This document shows positions 1 to 9,081 of a stretch of 64,000 bases of DNA, in pieces. Source of the stretch: Pedobacter sp. ASV28 (GTDB lineage Bacteria; Bacteroidota; Bacteroidia; Sphingobacteriales; Sphingobacteriaceae); assembly GCF_016428855.1 (NCBI RefSeq), contig NZ_JAELTN010000004.1:1-64000 (forward strand), written 5' to 3'. Position 1 is the first letter of the stretch, and each line of letters begins with the position of its first letter. The position numbers were made by a program, and so were the translations under genes. The notes beneath the pieces are model-generated. The model did no database searches and had not been told where the DNA came from. It saw nothing but the letters and a program-made list of their open reading frames with translations.

Positions 1-124
1 CCACTTCCTTGGTATACATCTCTGCAATTGCCGGTAAATATTTCTACTCTACCACACGGCGTTTTACTTTTAAGTTAGGTGTAATCTCACCTTCGTCAAT
101 GCTAAACGGATTTCTTTTGATTTT
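1..124 (-). pseudogene. relic of a long-chain acyl-CoA ligase C-terminus
   Basis: Read on the minus strand from about 124 down to 1, one frame gives a stretch ending in PFSIDEGEITPNLKVKRRVV, then an in-frame TAG (44-46), then KYLPAIAEMYTKEV. The GE(I/L)TP-L-(L/V)KR-VV...Y...I..MY pattern is the C-terminal signature of AMP-forming long-chain fatty-acid-CoA ligases. Only about 40 codons survive: the upstream part of the gene should lie to the right, where an unrelated plus-strand ORF is found instead. It is therefore truncated at its 5' end and also carries a stop. Family assignment is from memory of the motif, not a search. Confidence 0.55.
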
Positions 125-202
125 GAAAGGACATTTAAGGTAAAATGGACCGGTTGGGTAGGTAAATATTTTGATTCTTTTGACACCACTCAAAACAAAG
201 AG

Positions 203-760
203 TTGCCCAAATGGTTAGTTGAAAACTATAAACGCCAGAACAATAATAAATGGCCATTTAAAAAAGCTGGAATTGCATTCGTTAACAAAAATGATAAAAT
301 TGTAGTCCTGGAATACATTAAACACCTCAACTCAGAAGTACCCTATATCTTAACAGGCAAGGAAGAAAGAGAAAAATATAATATTCCAAAGAGCATGAAA
401 TACCCTTTTTGGTTTGATATCCTACAGACATCAAGGGCCAACAAAATCGTTTCCTTCTACGATCTAAAAGTGAATAATGCCGGATTAGATATACTTACCC
501 AAAATAATATCCCTTCTCAATTTCCTGCCATTATAGAGCACTATAGAGATGATTATAAGTTTTATTATTTCTGCGGAGATTTTGCCGACAATCCCATTTC
601 GCAAGGGGGATCATATTTTAAGGGCATTACCTATTTCAGAAGCTTATTCTACAATGATGATATCGCAGCTGAACGTATCAGTTTCTTTTGGGAGTTTTAC
701 CAACCCATGATCCGCACTATTCTTAAAGACTACTACAAAGACCTGCATAAAAAAGATTAG
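203..760 (+). CDS. hypothetical protein, probably 5'-truncated
   Basis: 185 codons from a TTG. The frame is open upstream to a TAA at 71-73, but codons 74-121 are the antisense of the acyl-CoA ligase relic, so the genuine protein probably only begins to be represented around 122 (FERTFKVKWTGWVGKYFDSF). There is no ATG and no clear ribosome binding site at the 5' end. The protein is aromatic-rich (FWFDIL, FYYFCGDFAD, FFWEFYQPM), without signal peptide or membrane segment in the surviving part. I do not recognise the family. The neighbouring debris suggests a decayed gene rather than an active one, although the 185 codons themselves contain no stop or frameshift. Confidence 0.5.
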   Translation: MPKWLVENYKRQNNNKWPFKKAGIAFVNKNDKIVVLEYIKHLNSEVPYILTGKEEREKYNIPKSMKYPFWFDILQTSRANKIVSFYDLKVNNAGLDILTQNNIPSQFPAIIEHYRDDYKFYYFCGDFADNPISQGGSYFKGITYFRSLFYNDDIAAERISFFWEFYQPMIRTILKDYYKDLHKKD

Positions 761-824
761 CACGCTTTTGGCCATCCTTATCATAACACTTCCCTATGGG
801 CAAACAGTTAAAAATATGAGGTAA
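747..824 (+). pseudogene. relic of a secreted-protein 5' end with lost start codon
   Basis: Overlapping the end of the preceding ORF in another frame, codons from 747 read (I)KKISTLLAILIITLPYGQTV and then stop at 822-824. This is a textbook lipidless signal peptide beginning with ATA AAA AAG ATT where ATG AAA AAG ATT would be expected. A second open stretch in a different frame (847-987, containing LKKLPFLAPKNIANRMAFVY) may be more of the same or another lost gene. I cannot name the protein. It suggests that two adjacent genes once sat here in plus orientation and both decayed. Confidence 0.3.
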
Positions 825-965
825 AGTAAATATTACCTAACCTTCCAAAATTGAAGGACTGAAAAAGCTACCGTTTTTGGCACCCAAGAACATCGCAAAT
901 AGGATGGCCTTTGTTTATAACAGATCAATCAAAAGCACACGCTGCAAATTGAGTATATTTATAAA

Positions 966-3008
966 TCAGGGCTTAAATTTCTTATAAATACTATCAGGCA
1001 ATAATTTAAGACTTTGGACAAGCTGGTTATTCTGCGACTTATACTGGAGAAACTCTCCCCTAAGTTGGTTGGCCTTGTTATCATCCTGCATAGGCTGAAG
1101 GTTCATATTATCTCCAATACTGAACAGGGTCTTATCATTAAGTAAATATTCTCCAGAAACATAATCGATCAGGTCGTTAACGGTTTGTTTCAAAGGGTAC
1201 CTATGTATGTTCCTAAATTGCTTCACCGTATCCAATCCTGAACCTACCCAAGTTACCAAACTGGGTGCTACCATGCCATAGTTAACCTGTAAAAACTTGG
1301 TAAGTGATGGGGCAATATCTAAATGGCTGGACATAGACCTAATGCTGGCCGTACGTTTTAACATGGGCGAATAGATGATCAAAGGTACATGATACCTGTC
1401 TATCTTGGTCGACATGGGAATTTCTGGCAATCTGTGATCTCCGGTAAGGATAAAAATAGTATGCTGATAAGAGGGCAGCTTGGCAAAAGCTTCGAAAAAA
1501 TATTTTAGGGCTTCGTCTGTATACAGGATACTTGCATATTGATCCTTATAGATTCTATGTTCTTCTTTTTGCGCTTCATTAAATCCCATTTTTTTCAACA
1601 GATCTTCAAACTGTGCATAATACCTATCCATATCGGGTACTTTATAAGGTGTATGCATGGAAATGGTTTGAATATAGCTCATAAAGGGTCCATTAGGCTG
1701 TTTGCTATAATAAGCAATTGCCTTTTTCATGAGGTCTAAATCAGGATAGCCCCAATAGGAGTTGTGTTCGATGGGAAATTCTGAAAAATCAGCTTTTGAT
1801 ATCATGCGGTCTACCCCTTGCCCTTTAATGAACAAGCCCTCATTATCAAAAGTGACATTAGTTCCCATAAGAAATGAAGTATGGTAACCATTACGTTTTA
1901 CCAAACCTAATGTGGTAATGGCATTAGGCATAGCTGCGCCCAAATCGTTATAGCCTTTTTCAAAAAAGGGCAACGATCCTAAAATAGAAGGAAGCGAAGC
2001 AAAAGTCCTACCCTGCGAGGCTAGAAAATTTTCGAAATATAAACTTCTCGATCTCAGTTGGTCCAAAAATGGAGTGAAGCTGCCTAAATAAGCATTTGGT
2101 CCGCTAAATGCCCTGCCTAAACCTTCTACCTGTATAATAACAATATTAGGTCTATTTGCACTATCTGTTGTAAAAAAGTTCCCTAATACATCTGGAGTAT
2201 GGTCTTCCCTCAAAAATGGATAATTGGCATCTACATATTTAAAAACTTCCTTCCCTCCATTTTCTCCATCCGACTCATCCTCAAAATAATTCGAGGCGTA
2301 AATATCAATGTCTGGTTCGTTATCAAAAAAATACGCATAGCTTCGCTCAAAGAAATAGGCCTGCTTATTAATGGCAACATTATAAGCATAATCTGTCTTA
2401 AAACCATTTGGGTTTGGTACTGCCGATACGTTAAAATAAAGCAGGGCAAGTGCTACCACCATCACCCCCACTGCCACATTGATTTTTATAAAATTGATTT
2501 TCTCCATCCATTTGAGCACAAACCATAAAAACACAAAAGGCAATATAAAAAGGATAATGGTCAGGAAGTTTATACTTAGGCCAGCACTAACCGTTTGTTT
2601 GATATCACTGGCAGAATAACCATATAAATCGGAGCCCAATGGAACTAGCGCCGTAAAAAAATATTTGAGCAATATTAGGTATATGAGGATATAAAGGCTA
2701 AAAATAATCCCTGCACTTATTAAAATATATTTTTTCACTTTCAATGAGAAAAAGAAAAGCACAAATAGTATATATAAGAAAGGGAAGCATTTTAAGAAGA
2801 AGATGACATCAAAAAACAATGCCTTAAGCCCTTGTAGGAAAAAACCCGTAGGTAGCTGCCCCTTAATGGCTATATAGATATATTCCAAAATCTTCATAAA
2901 AAAAATAGTAGCCAATAAGGCCAAAGAATATTTAAGGAATAAGATTAAACTATTTTTTAGCTTATCTAAAACTGGATATTCCGGTGCTTCAAAAAAAGTA
3001 TTTTCCAT
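966..3008 (-). CDS. LTA synthase-like membrane phosphotransferase/sulfatase
   Basis: 680 aa. The N-terminal third has about five hydrophobic helices (roughly residues 20-190), followed by a periplasmic alkaline-phosphatase/sulfatase-superfamily domain (about 285-600). Visible metal-site motifs are NIVIIQVEGLG (Glu about 295), RTFASLPSILGSLP (candidate catalytic Thr335 or neighbouring Ser), LTGDHR (about 522-526) and SHLDIAPSL (His about 562). This is the LtaS/OpgB-type arrangement, in enzymes that transfer phosphoglycerol or phosphoethanolamine, or hydrolyse sulfate esters, on surface glycans. The start is one base after the stop of the upstream glycosyltransferase, so the two are translationally linked. 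The substrate cannot be told from sequence. Confidence 0.85.
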   Translation of the reverse strand: MENTFFEAPEYPVLDKLKNSLILFLKYSLALLATIFFMKILEYIYIAIKGQLPTGFFLQGLKALFFDVIFFLKCFPFLYILFVLFFFSLKVKKYILISAGIIFSLYILIYLILLKYFFTALVPLGSDLYGYSASDIKQTVSAGLSINFLTIILFILPFVFLWFVLKWMEKINFIKINVAVGVMVVALALLYFNVSAVPNPNGFKTDYAYNVAINKQAYFFERSYAYFFDNEPDIDIYASNYFEDESDGENGGKEVFKYVDANYPFLREDHTPDVLGNFFTTDSANRPNIVIIQVEGLGRAFSGPNAYLGSFTPFLDQLRSRSLYFENFLASQGRTFASLPSILGSLPFFEKGYNDLGAAMPNAITTLGLVKRNGYHTSFLMGTNVTFDNEGLFIKGQGVDRMISKADFSEFPIEHNSYWGYPDLDLMKKAIAYYSKQPNGPFMSYIQTISMHTPYKVPDMDRYYAQFEDLLKKMGFNEAQKEEHRIYKDQYASILYTDEALKYFFEAFAKLPSYQHTIFILTGDHRLPEIPMSTKIDRYHVPLIIYSPMLKRTASIRSMSSHLDIAPSLTKFLQVNYGMVAPSLVTWVGSGLDTVKQFRNIHRYPLKQTVNDLIDYVSGEYLLNDKTLFSIGDNMNLQPMQDDNKANQLRGEFLQYKSQNNQLVQSLKLLPDSIYKKFKP

Positions 3009-3009
3009 A

Positions 3010-4464
3010 TTAAGTTACAGTATGCGGTGTTGTTCCTTCCTTATTTTTCTCCTCTTTAAATCCCTTTCTCGTCATGTTTCCCCAAGCTTTACGTCCTAAG
3101 AACTTATCAATATTACCTCTCATGGCCCAATAAATAGTAAATGGGTGATAGAAAATAGGTTCTAAAAATGCCACAAGAAGCAATTTAACAAGATCTCCTC
3201 CTTTGGTATACTGCTGATATGACATTTCTTCAAATAAGATTGCAATAGTGGATAGGGCAATAGAGAAAAAATAGACCATTGAAATCAGAATCAACGAAAA
3301 TTCCCAATTGATATTTCCCATGATGGCAAGTGCTATAAATATGGTAATACCCAAAAACTCTATAACAGGAGCCAACCATTCGAAAAAGAACCAATAAGGA
3401 TAGCTTAATAAGCCCAGCACACCATATCTTGGATTAAAAAAAAGATCTTTATGCATCCATAATGTCTCTATAGTACCCCTGGTCCATCGGTTACGCTGCC
3501 GACCCAATATCTTTAAATCAGCTGGTGCTTCGGTCCAGCATAAAGGGTCTGGAATATAAACAACCTTAAACCGCCTATCCTGCTCATACATATAACGTCT
3601 CATTCTTACTACCAACTCCATATCCTCACCTACGGTTTTATCGTCATATCCCCCCACCTTAATCACTATATCTTTCACAAACAAGCCCATTGCCCCAGAA
3701 ATAATCAGCAGGCCATTGAGCCTACTCCATGCCATTCTTCCCATTAAAAAAGCCCTAATGTATTCCAGTACCTGAAAACGCGGCCATATATTTTTGGGCA
3801 TATTTACCTCCACCAATTTTCCATCTTCTACCTTGCAAGAGTTGGCAATTCGAACTACTCCCCCACTGGCTATTACTTGATATTTCTCTTCTAGATAGGG
3901 TTTGGCAAGTTTCAACAGGGCATCCTCCTGTACAATACAATCTACATCTATACACAATATCAACTCCTTTCCTGAAACATTAATACCTGCATTCAGTGCA
4001 TCAGATTTTCCTCCGTTTAGCTTATCAACTACAGTTAATTTAGAAAAAGAGGGCAATTTTGATTTGTAGACTCCCCTTATTTCATGGCATTTAATCTGAT
4101 AATCGACTGCAAAATTTACCTTTTCAAGCTGATAATAATCAAACATTCGCTGAAAGGTATTGTCTTTGCTACCATCATTGATTATAATCACTTCATAATT
4201 ATTGTAATGGAGTGATAAAAGCGAACGAATATTTTCGATAATGGTAGCCTCTTCATTATACGCGGGAGCTAAGATCGATACCGATGGTACCAAGGGAGAA
4301 ACTAATATTTCACGATAGTTCACATAACTGTTCTTCTTCATATAAGCATTCATCTCTATGGCAGATAGAAAGATTAATATGACATAAGATGTCATTACAG
4401 AAATGGCATAGTAAAATATGGCATTATTAAAAAATGTTTCAAAGAAGTAAAAAAACTCTCTCAT
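3010..4464 (-). CDS. processive family 2 glycosyltransferase
   Basis: 484 aa inner-membrane enzyme. One N-terminal helix (about 15-38) is followed by a GT-A domain with SILAPAYNEEATI (about 63), DVD (173-175), GED (about 279) and the QRNRW motif (323-327) that marks processive synthases such as cellulose, hyaluronan and poly-GlcNAc synthases. Three to four C-terminal helices follow (about 350-450). It is expected to polymerise a nucleotide sugar and push the chain across the membrane. The start codon overlaps the stop of the HEAT-repeat gene by one base. With the LTA-synthase-like enzyme downstream, it probably makes and decorates a surface polymer, or acts as a glycolipid synthase. Confidence 0.88.
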   Translation of the reverse strand: MREFFYFFETFFNNAIFYYAISVMTSYVILIFLSAIEMNAYMKKNSYVNYREILVSPLVPSVSILAPAYNEEATIIENIRSLLSLHYNNYEVIIINDGSKDNTFQRMFDYYQLEKVNFAVDYQIKCHEIRGVYKSKLPSFSKLTVVDKLNGGKSDALNAGINVSGKELILCIDVDCIVQEDALLKLAKPYLEEKYQVIASGGVVRIANSCKVEDGKLVEVNMPKNIWPRFQVLEYIRAFLMGRMAWSRLNGLLIISGAMGLFVKDIVIKVGGYDDKTVGEDMELVVRMRRYMYEQDRRFKVVYIPDPLCWTEAPADLKILGRQRNRWTRGTIETLWMHKDLFFNPRYGVLGLLSYPYWFFFEWLAPVIEFLGITIFIALAIMGNINWEFSLILISMVYFFSIALSTIAILFEEMSYQQYTKGGDLVKLLLVAFLEPIFYHPFTIYWAMRGNIDKFLGRKAWGNMTRKGFKEEKNKEGTTPHTVT

Positions 4465-5609
4465 TATGATTTGATACGACTATCCAATACATGATTGATA
4501 ATAGCCTGATTTTCTAAACTAGTTTGTCTATATATCTCTCTTAGTTTTGCCTCTCCTAGGTCAGCACTTCTTTTTATCGCATAAAGCGCTTCCCTTTTGA
4601 TTTTGTAATTATCAGAATAAATCCTAGAAGAAAGAAAATCACTATACCTACCGGAAGATATTCTTCCAATAGCGTTAAGAATTTCTGTTTTGATTTCCAG
4701 AGGTTGGTCAAAATAAACTTCAAACATATGTTTTTCTGCACTTTCAAGCTCTAATTTCCCAATAATTTCGATGGCTTTTTTTACAATCTTGGTATTATGG
4801 TGCTTTAGCAATCTTTCTACTTCCTCTGCTGCATCAAATTGCATAAAATGATCTATAAGCTTCAAACAAAGCATAACCACTGTATCGTTCGAAGAACGAA
4901 GCCATTTAGAAAAGGAAGGGATCTGCAATTTTTTATCTTTGGTAATGATCTCGAATAGCACCAATTGATGCCAATCCAATATTCTTTCCTGAGCCCTATC
5001 TAAAAAACGAAAAGGGTCTTTAGGAGACAGCTTGATGTAAGCGGCCTGTGCTTCCATTCTTAAAAGTGCATTTTCATCATCTGTATATTTGATAATATCA
5101 TCGGCCATTTCGCCCACTTCCATTTCATTGGCCTCACGTATGCCTTCAATTTTAACTTCCCAGTTTTTATTTTTCACTTTCTCTCTCGATCGCTGATCAA
5201 GATGCAGCTTCACATAAAGTAAAGAGAGCAATTCTGCCGGTTTGCCTATAAAGTTTTTATGATAGGTTAGGATTTCGGTAATTAAGATTTTTTTAACAAT
5301 AGGAATATGAAGTGGTAATTTTTGCAATCGGGGAAAAAAATGTTCAATAATTTCGTCGGTATCATCACTTTCATCATAAATCACCAAATTGGCCAACATA
5401 TTATGGATATGTGCTTTCCATTTTTTTTCTTGGCTTTTCTTTTTATATTGATTAATACGGCGAAGGGCAATGTAAATGTAAAGTTCTACAATAGCCACTA
5501 CACAAAAGAGGATAATAAACAAACATGCCCTGATATTAGCAGGAAAATAAGGGAGACGTTCGGTAAAAATCTCTCTTATATAAGTAAATGCAGGATTAAA
5601 AAAACTCAT
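4464..5609 (-). CDS. membrane-anchored HEAT-repeat protein
   Basis: 381 aa. One N-terminal transmembrane helix (about 27-50) is followed by a basic, charged linker and a long alpha-helical solenoid. Repeating units such as IKYTDDENALLRMEAQAAY, LKHHNTKIVKKAIEIIGKL and SDNYKIKREALYAIKRS look like HEAT/PBS-lyase repeats. No enzymatic motif is visible. It is probably a cytoplasm-facing scaffold. It lies between a receiver-only response regulator (20 bp upstream) and a processive glycosyltransferase (1-base overlap), so a role in coupling the receiver to the synthase is a reasonable inference. Family function is not established. Confidence 0.75.
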   Translation of the reverse strand: MSFFNPAFTYIREIFTERLPYFPANIRACLFIILFCVVAIVELYIYIALRRINQYKKKSQEKKWKAHIHNMLANLVIYDESDDTDEIIEHFFPRLQKLPLHIPIVKKILITEILTYHKNFIGKPAELLSLLYVKLHLDQRSREKVKNKNWEVKIEGIREANEMEVGEMADDIIKYTDDENALLRMEAQAAYIKLSPKDPFRFLDRAQERILDWHQLVLFEIITKDKKLQIPSFSKWLRSSNDTVVMLCLKLIDHFMQFDAAEEVERLLKHHNTKIVKKAIEIIGKLELESAEKHMFEVYFDQPLEIKTEILNAIGRISSGRYSDFLSSRIYSDNYKIKREALYAIKRSADLGEAKLREIYRQTSLENQAIINHVLDSRIKS

Positions 5610-5629
5610 GGCTCGGCAGAAAACAAAAC

Positions 5630-6004
5630 CTAAAAAACATTCTGTTTGATGTATCTCTTGATCCTTACAGAAAGTTCATTCAAGTTAAAAGGCTTGTATA
5701 CAAAGTCTTCTGCGCCTAAGGCGAAGCCCTCCAGTACAATATTTTCTAGACCAACTGCAGAGAGTAAAATTACAGGTGTGATCTTTTTAACGGGGTCATT
5801 TTTGATATAGCTTAGTATCTCCATTCCTCCCACAAAAGGCATCATAATATCGGTCAATATCAAATCGTAGGTATTACTTTTTACCTTCTCCATAGCCTGC
5901 CTACCATCAGCTGCCACATCTATCTGATATCCATCTTTTTTCAATTTAAACTCCAATGCTTTAAGCATCAGTACCTCATCTTCGGCAATTAATATTTTTG
6001 ACAT
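5630..6004 (-). CDS. stand-alone response regulator receiver
   Basis: 124 aa, a complete CheY-like receiver with no output domain. Acidic pocket AEDE (about 8-10), phospho-acceptor Asp52 in LILTDIMMP, Ser/Thr switch in ILLSAVG (about 80-83) and Lys104 in VYKPF are all present, so it should be phosphorylatable. The start is preceded by a strong ribosome site (ggaggg six bases before ATG). It is the first gene of the HEAT/GT2/LTA-synthase-like unit. No histidine kinase is next to it, so the partner kinase is elsewhere. The lack of a DNA-binding domain points to control by protein contact, perhaps through the HEAT protein. Confidence 0.9.
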   Translation of the reverse strand: MSKILIAEDEVLMLKALEFKLKKDGYQIDVAADGRQAMEKVKSNTYDLILTDIMMPFVGGMEILSYIKNDPVKKITPVILLSAVGLENIVLEGFALGAEDFVYKPFNLNELSVRIKRYIKQNVF

Positions 6005-6163
6005 ACAACCCTCCAGTACTTTAATACTGCAATTACTTTACCAGTATTGTAAAAATAGCATTAAATCTATCCCTTTTAAAGAATTGTAAGCTTTATGTTA
6101 AGCCTAGCAATTCTTTTATTTTCCAACAAAGTAATTTTTTCCCCGCAATGTAGAAATTTTACA

Positions 6164-7192
6164 CTAAAGAATCATATTTAACCGATAGATTTGACCTTTA
6201 CCTCCTGCCAGTACAATCAGTTTTCCATTTGGTGCACTTTTAATGACATTAAATCCCAACGACGAAATATTCATCCATTTTTTACCGCCATCTACAGATA
6301 GATCGGTACCGGAAGTTCCGGTGGCAAAACACAGATTTTCATTGATATACACTACAGCAGACCTAAAACCAAAAACAGGAATCACTGGTTTTTTCCAAGT
6401 TCTACCGCCATTTTTAGTGATCAGTACATTATTGGTGTTGTCTTTGTCTTTAAGATAATTCCCTCCTACGGCTATTCCTTTTCGTTCATTGTAAAAGTCA
6501 ATAGAAAAAGTACCTGTGCTACTTTCGCCCTGCATAATTGGACAATCGTATACTTTCCATAAATTGCCATAATTAGGCGAAAAATATACTTTGGCTACTG
6601 TGCCTCCAGTTGCAATCCACACCTTGCCATCAGGCAAAGCTTTAATAGATGTGCCACTTGCAGCAAAACCAGCCTCTCCTACAGCAAGGTTCTGCTTTAA
6701 CCGGTCGGAGATATTCTGCCAACTTAAACCTCCGTCCTGCGTTCTTAACAGTTGCATTTTATTTTTTATCGGATCTCCAAATACAATGCCTTGCTGGCTA
6801 TTCCAAAAGTCCATTCCATCTAAAAATATGGCTGAATCTATATTTTTATAGGTTTCTCTCCATGTTTTACCTCCATCTATGGTAGAGAGAATATAAGCGG
6901 GTGAACCAGCGTTTACCACAATTGCTTTTAACCGATCAAATGCCTGGATATCCCTGAAGTCTAACTTCTCATAACCTTTAGGCTGTATCCATTCCCAAGT
7001 TTTGCCTCCGTTCAATGATTTACCGATATAGCCTTTGTTACCGCTTACCCATATGATATTTTCATCCACTACGGAAAGTCCCCTTATACTCGTATTAGGC
7101 CCTATAAACATAGGTTCCAATTTATATTGCTGTGAATGGACCAAAAATGGCAATACCAAAGCTAAGAGCAATAACTTGATGAGTTTATACAT
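6164..7192 (-). CDS. secreted BNR/Ycf48-like beta-propeller protein
   Basis: 342 aa with a signal peptide (about 1-20, cleaved after HSQ). Repeated blades carry the Asp-box type motif GGKTW/GGLSW/GGRTW (about 46-50, 107-111, 153-157, 261-265) found in BNR/sialidase-like and Ycf48/Hcf136-like propellers. The catalytic residues of a sialidase are not evident, so it is more likely a binding or assembly-type propeller of the periplasm or outer surface. It is 19 bp downstream of the DUF2147 gene and probably co-transcribed with it. Confidence 0.75.
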   Translation of the reverse strand: MYKLIKLLLLALVLPFLVHSQQYKLEPMFIGPNTSIRGLSVVDENIIWVSGNKGYIGKSLNGGKTWEWIQPKGYEKLDFRDIQAFDRLKAIVVNAGSPAYILSTIDGGKTWRETYKNIDSAIFLDGMDFWNSQQGIVFGDPIKNKMQLLRTQDGGLSWQNISDRLKQNLAVGEAGFAASGTSIKALPDGKVWIATGGTVAKVYFSPNYGNLWKVYDCPIMQGESSTGTFSIDFYNERKGIAVGGNYLKDKDNTNNVLITKNGGRTWKKPVIPVFGFRSAVVYINENLCFATGTSGTDLSVDGGKKWMNISSLGFNVIKSAPNGKLIVLAGGKGQIYRLNMIL

Positions 7193-7211
7193 GAAAGCGA
7201 ATTTATGAACT

Positions 7212-7646
7212 CTATTTTATTCTTTTCCAGACTTCGGTTCTACCCAACAACGACACCCCAATATATCCCCTAATGCTCAACTGCTGGCTATCTTTCAGCG
7301 TAAGTTTACAACTATAGTTTTTTCCTGATTTAGGATCATAGATAGAGCCATCTACCCATTTATCTTTATCGAAAACAAAGTTCTTAAGAATTTCTAAACC
7401 CAATATAGGTTTTGAACGCAAGTCCTCATCTGGATTCTTAACATCTGTTTTGGCTTTGCCCTGGTCATCATTGGGCTCTTTAATCCAGACCAGCTTTCCA
7501 AAATATTTTTCACCTTTTTTATAAATTTCAATTTGTCCTTCACCAGAAGGATTTAGCCATTTACCTAAAATATCATCTTTTTTTTGAGCAAAAACAACTG
7601 ATGCACAAAGCAATAATAAAATCAAAACTGAAGATTTCCTTAACAT
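7212..7646 (-). CDS. DUF2147 domain secreted protein
   Basis: 144 aa with a signal peptide (1-20, VVFAQ). The mature part matches DUF2147 in layout: GKWLNPSGEGQIEIYKKG near the N-terminus, GKLVWIKEPND, GSIYDPKSGKNYSCKLTL and a terminal GRTEVWKRIK. It is a small periplasmic or outer-membrane-associated beta-sandwich of unknown function that is common in Bacteroidota and Proteobacteria. It is followed after 19 bp by the propeller gene. Confidence 0.85.
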   Translation of the reverse strand: MLRKSSVLILLLLCASVVFAQKKDDILGKWLNPSGEGQIEIYKKGEKYFGKLVWIKEPNDDQGKAKTDVKNPDEDLRSKPILGLEILKNFVFDKDKWVDGSIYDPKSGKNYSCKLTLKDSQQLSIRGYIGVSLLGRTEVWKRIK

Positions 7647-7795
7647 AAGCCTAATTTTTAATTGATTAAAAACCAGTCTAAACCGACAATGGAACAGATA
7701 CGAATTTTATCTATTATGATCAAGGTACGCTGATCCATGCCATCTAAACCTTTTCTTAAAGTTAAGGATTAGGATGAGATATTAAAACTTAATCG

Positions 7796-8101
7796 TCATA
7801 ATAGACAAAAAATGACACCTATAGTACTACTTAAACTATTATTTTCTTGTATGGCATAAGTAATCGTTAAAGGCTGCTCTCCTTCTGTCAATTCCTCGGC
7901 GCAGTAACCATGCTGTTTAAAGAGATCGATTACCGAATCTACCAACATAGGTTCAACACCTTCATGACATAAACGCAGGATGAGATCACAATCCGTAAGA
8001 TCGAAATTAGCACTGCAACCTATAAATGTGTCATGAAGCTGTTTAATGAGCCTCTGGGCTATTACTTCATCATTTACATTGGTCTTAAAAACTTCGATCA
8101 T
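7796..8101 (-). CDS. small conserved hypothetical, HMA-like fold
   Basis: 101 aa, cytoplasmic. The sequence (IEVFKTNV... HDTFIGCSANFDLTDCDLILRL... VDSVIDLFKQHGYCAEEL) has the beta-alpha-beta-beta-alpha-beta rhythm of small ferredoxin-like/HMA-type proteins widespread in Bacteroidota, where 'NFDL.DCD.ILR' is the recognisable core. The CxxC of a metal-binding HMA is missing. Function unknown. It lies alone between DUF2147 and an empty stretch. Confidence 0.65.
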   Translation of the reverse strand: MIEVFKTNVNDEVIAQRLIKQLHDTFIGCSANFDLTDCDLILRLCHEGVEPMLVDSVIDLFKQHGYCAEELTEGEQPLTITYAIQENNSLSSTIGVIFCLL

Positions 8102-8619
8102 GATTAATGATAGAAAAGCGTTTGAAATTTAGATTAGTGGTTCCTGAATTTAGGTCTTTCTATTTGACAGCCTATTCCAAATTTATTGAAAAATATTGGA
8201 AAAATCCTAAAAAACAAGGGGCTATCAAAAAAAACACACACCTCTTTCTTAAGCCATTACCTGTATCAACCAAAATTGGAGCACGTAACTTTAGTAAAAA
8301 TATATCCATTTCATTTAACGTTCAACAATTTCTGTTCAAAGGGAACAAAATGGATATTTTGGACAGCCTCTTCCCATCTGCTCATGCTACCTATTTGAGT
8401 TAGGAAATTGATTTATATTTTAGTAACTGATGATAGTATGACGTTGTCAAAATGGCGAATACCACTAAAAGGCGCAAAAGACATAGGAATAAAATCCATC
8501 AATGGCCAAGTGCCCAATAAGTTCAGAAATGTATTTGATACCTCAGCCAACATAAGCCCACTCTTTAATACGTTTACCTATAAATGGAAGAAATTAATAT
8601 CCATCCTCCAATAAAATGC
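8102..8619. other. intergenic stretch, no supportable gene
   Basis: 518 bp, AT-rich. Short plus-strand ORFs (8107-8403, 8408-8614) exist but have no ribosome site, no recognisable domain and biased, low-complexity composition. The 8408-8614 frame (containing KWRIPLKGAKDIGIK) is the least implausible and might be a gene remnant. I see no promoter, repeat or RNA gene here. Confidence 0.5.
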
Positions 8620-9081
8620 TTACTGTGCAGCTTTTCCATGCTGTTGTTCGTTATAGCTTATCATCCATTGTATTTCAAACTTGTCGGTCAACATGCCATA
8701 ATAATCGCCCCAAAACATATCCTGCATGGGCATTTGCACCTTCCCGCCTTCACTTAAAGCTTTAAAAATACGATCTGCATCTGCTCGGCTGTCTACACTT
8801 ATGCACAAGGAGATATTTGTACCAGACTTTACCTGTGGCATGGTAGAAGGCACATCGGTACCCATTAGCATGCTACTACCAATCGGCAGTGCCATATGCA
8901 TGATCCCATTGGCTTCCTCTTCTGGTATGGACTGATCTGTACAGCCCTCTGCATCATTAGGTTCTGGCGGTGCTTGGCTAAAGCGCATCAAAAAAGGAAA
9001 ATCGCCCCCAAAAATTGATTTATAAAAATTGAAAACCTCTTCGGTATTACCGTTAAAGTTTAAATAAGGATTAATTATCAT
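8620..9081 (-). CDS. VOC family protein (PhnB-like)
   Basis: 153 aa. It begins NPYLNFNGNTEEVFNFYKSIFGG, the signature start of PhnB/3-demethylubiquinone-methyltransferase-like VOC proteins, and ends with MFWGDYYGMLTDKFEIQWMI, the matching second beta-alpha-beta-beta-beta module. These proteins share the glyoxalase/bleomycin-resistance fold and are usually cytoplasmic dimers. Substrate unknown. Length is typical (about 135-160). Confidence 0.88.
   Translation of the reverse strand: MIINPYLNFNGNTEEVFNFYKSIFGGDFPFLMRFSQAPPEPNDAEGCTDQSIPEEEANGIMHMALPIGSSMLMGTDVPSTMPQVKSGTNISLCISVDSRADADRIFKALSEGGKVQMPMQDMFWGDYYGMLTDKFEIQWMISYNEQQHGKAAQ

Noticed and set aside
2199..2528. ORFs antisense to the LTA-synthase-like gene
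   Set aside because: Shadow frames of a clearly coding gene, as with similar antisense ORFs throughout the SusC, SusD and glycosidase genes.
8107..8614. Plus-strand ORFs in the 8.1-8.6 kb gap
   Set aside because: Overlapping frames, no ribosome site, no domain, composition like non-coding DNA.
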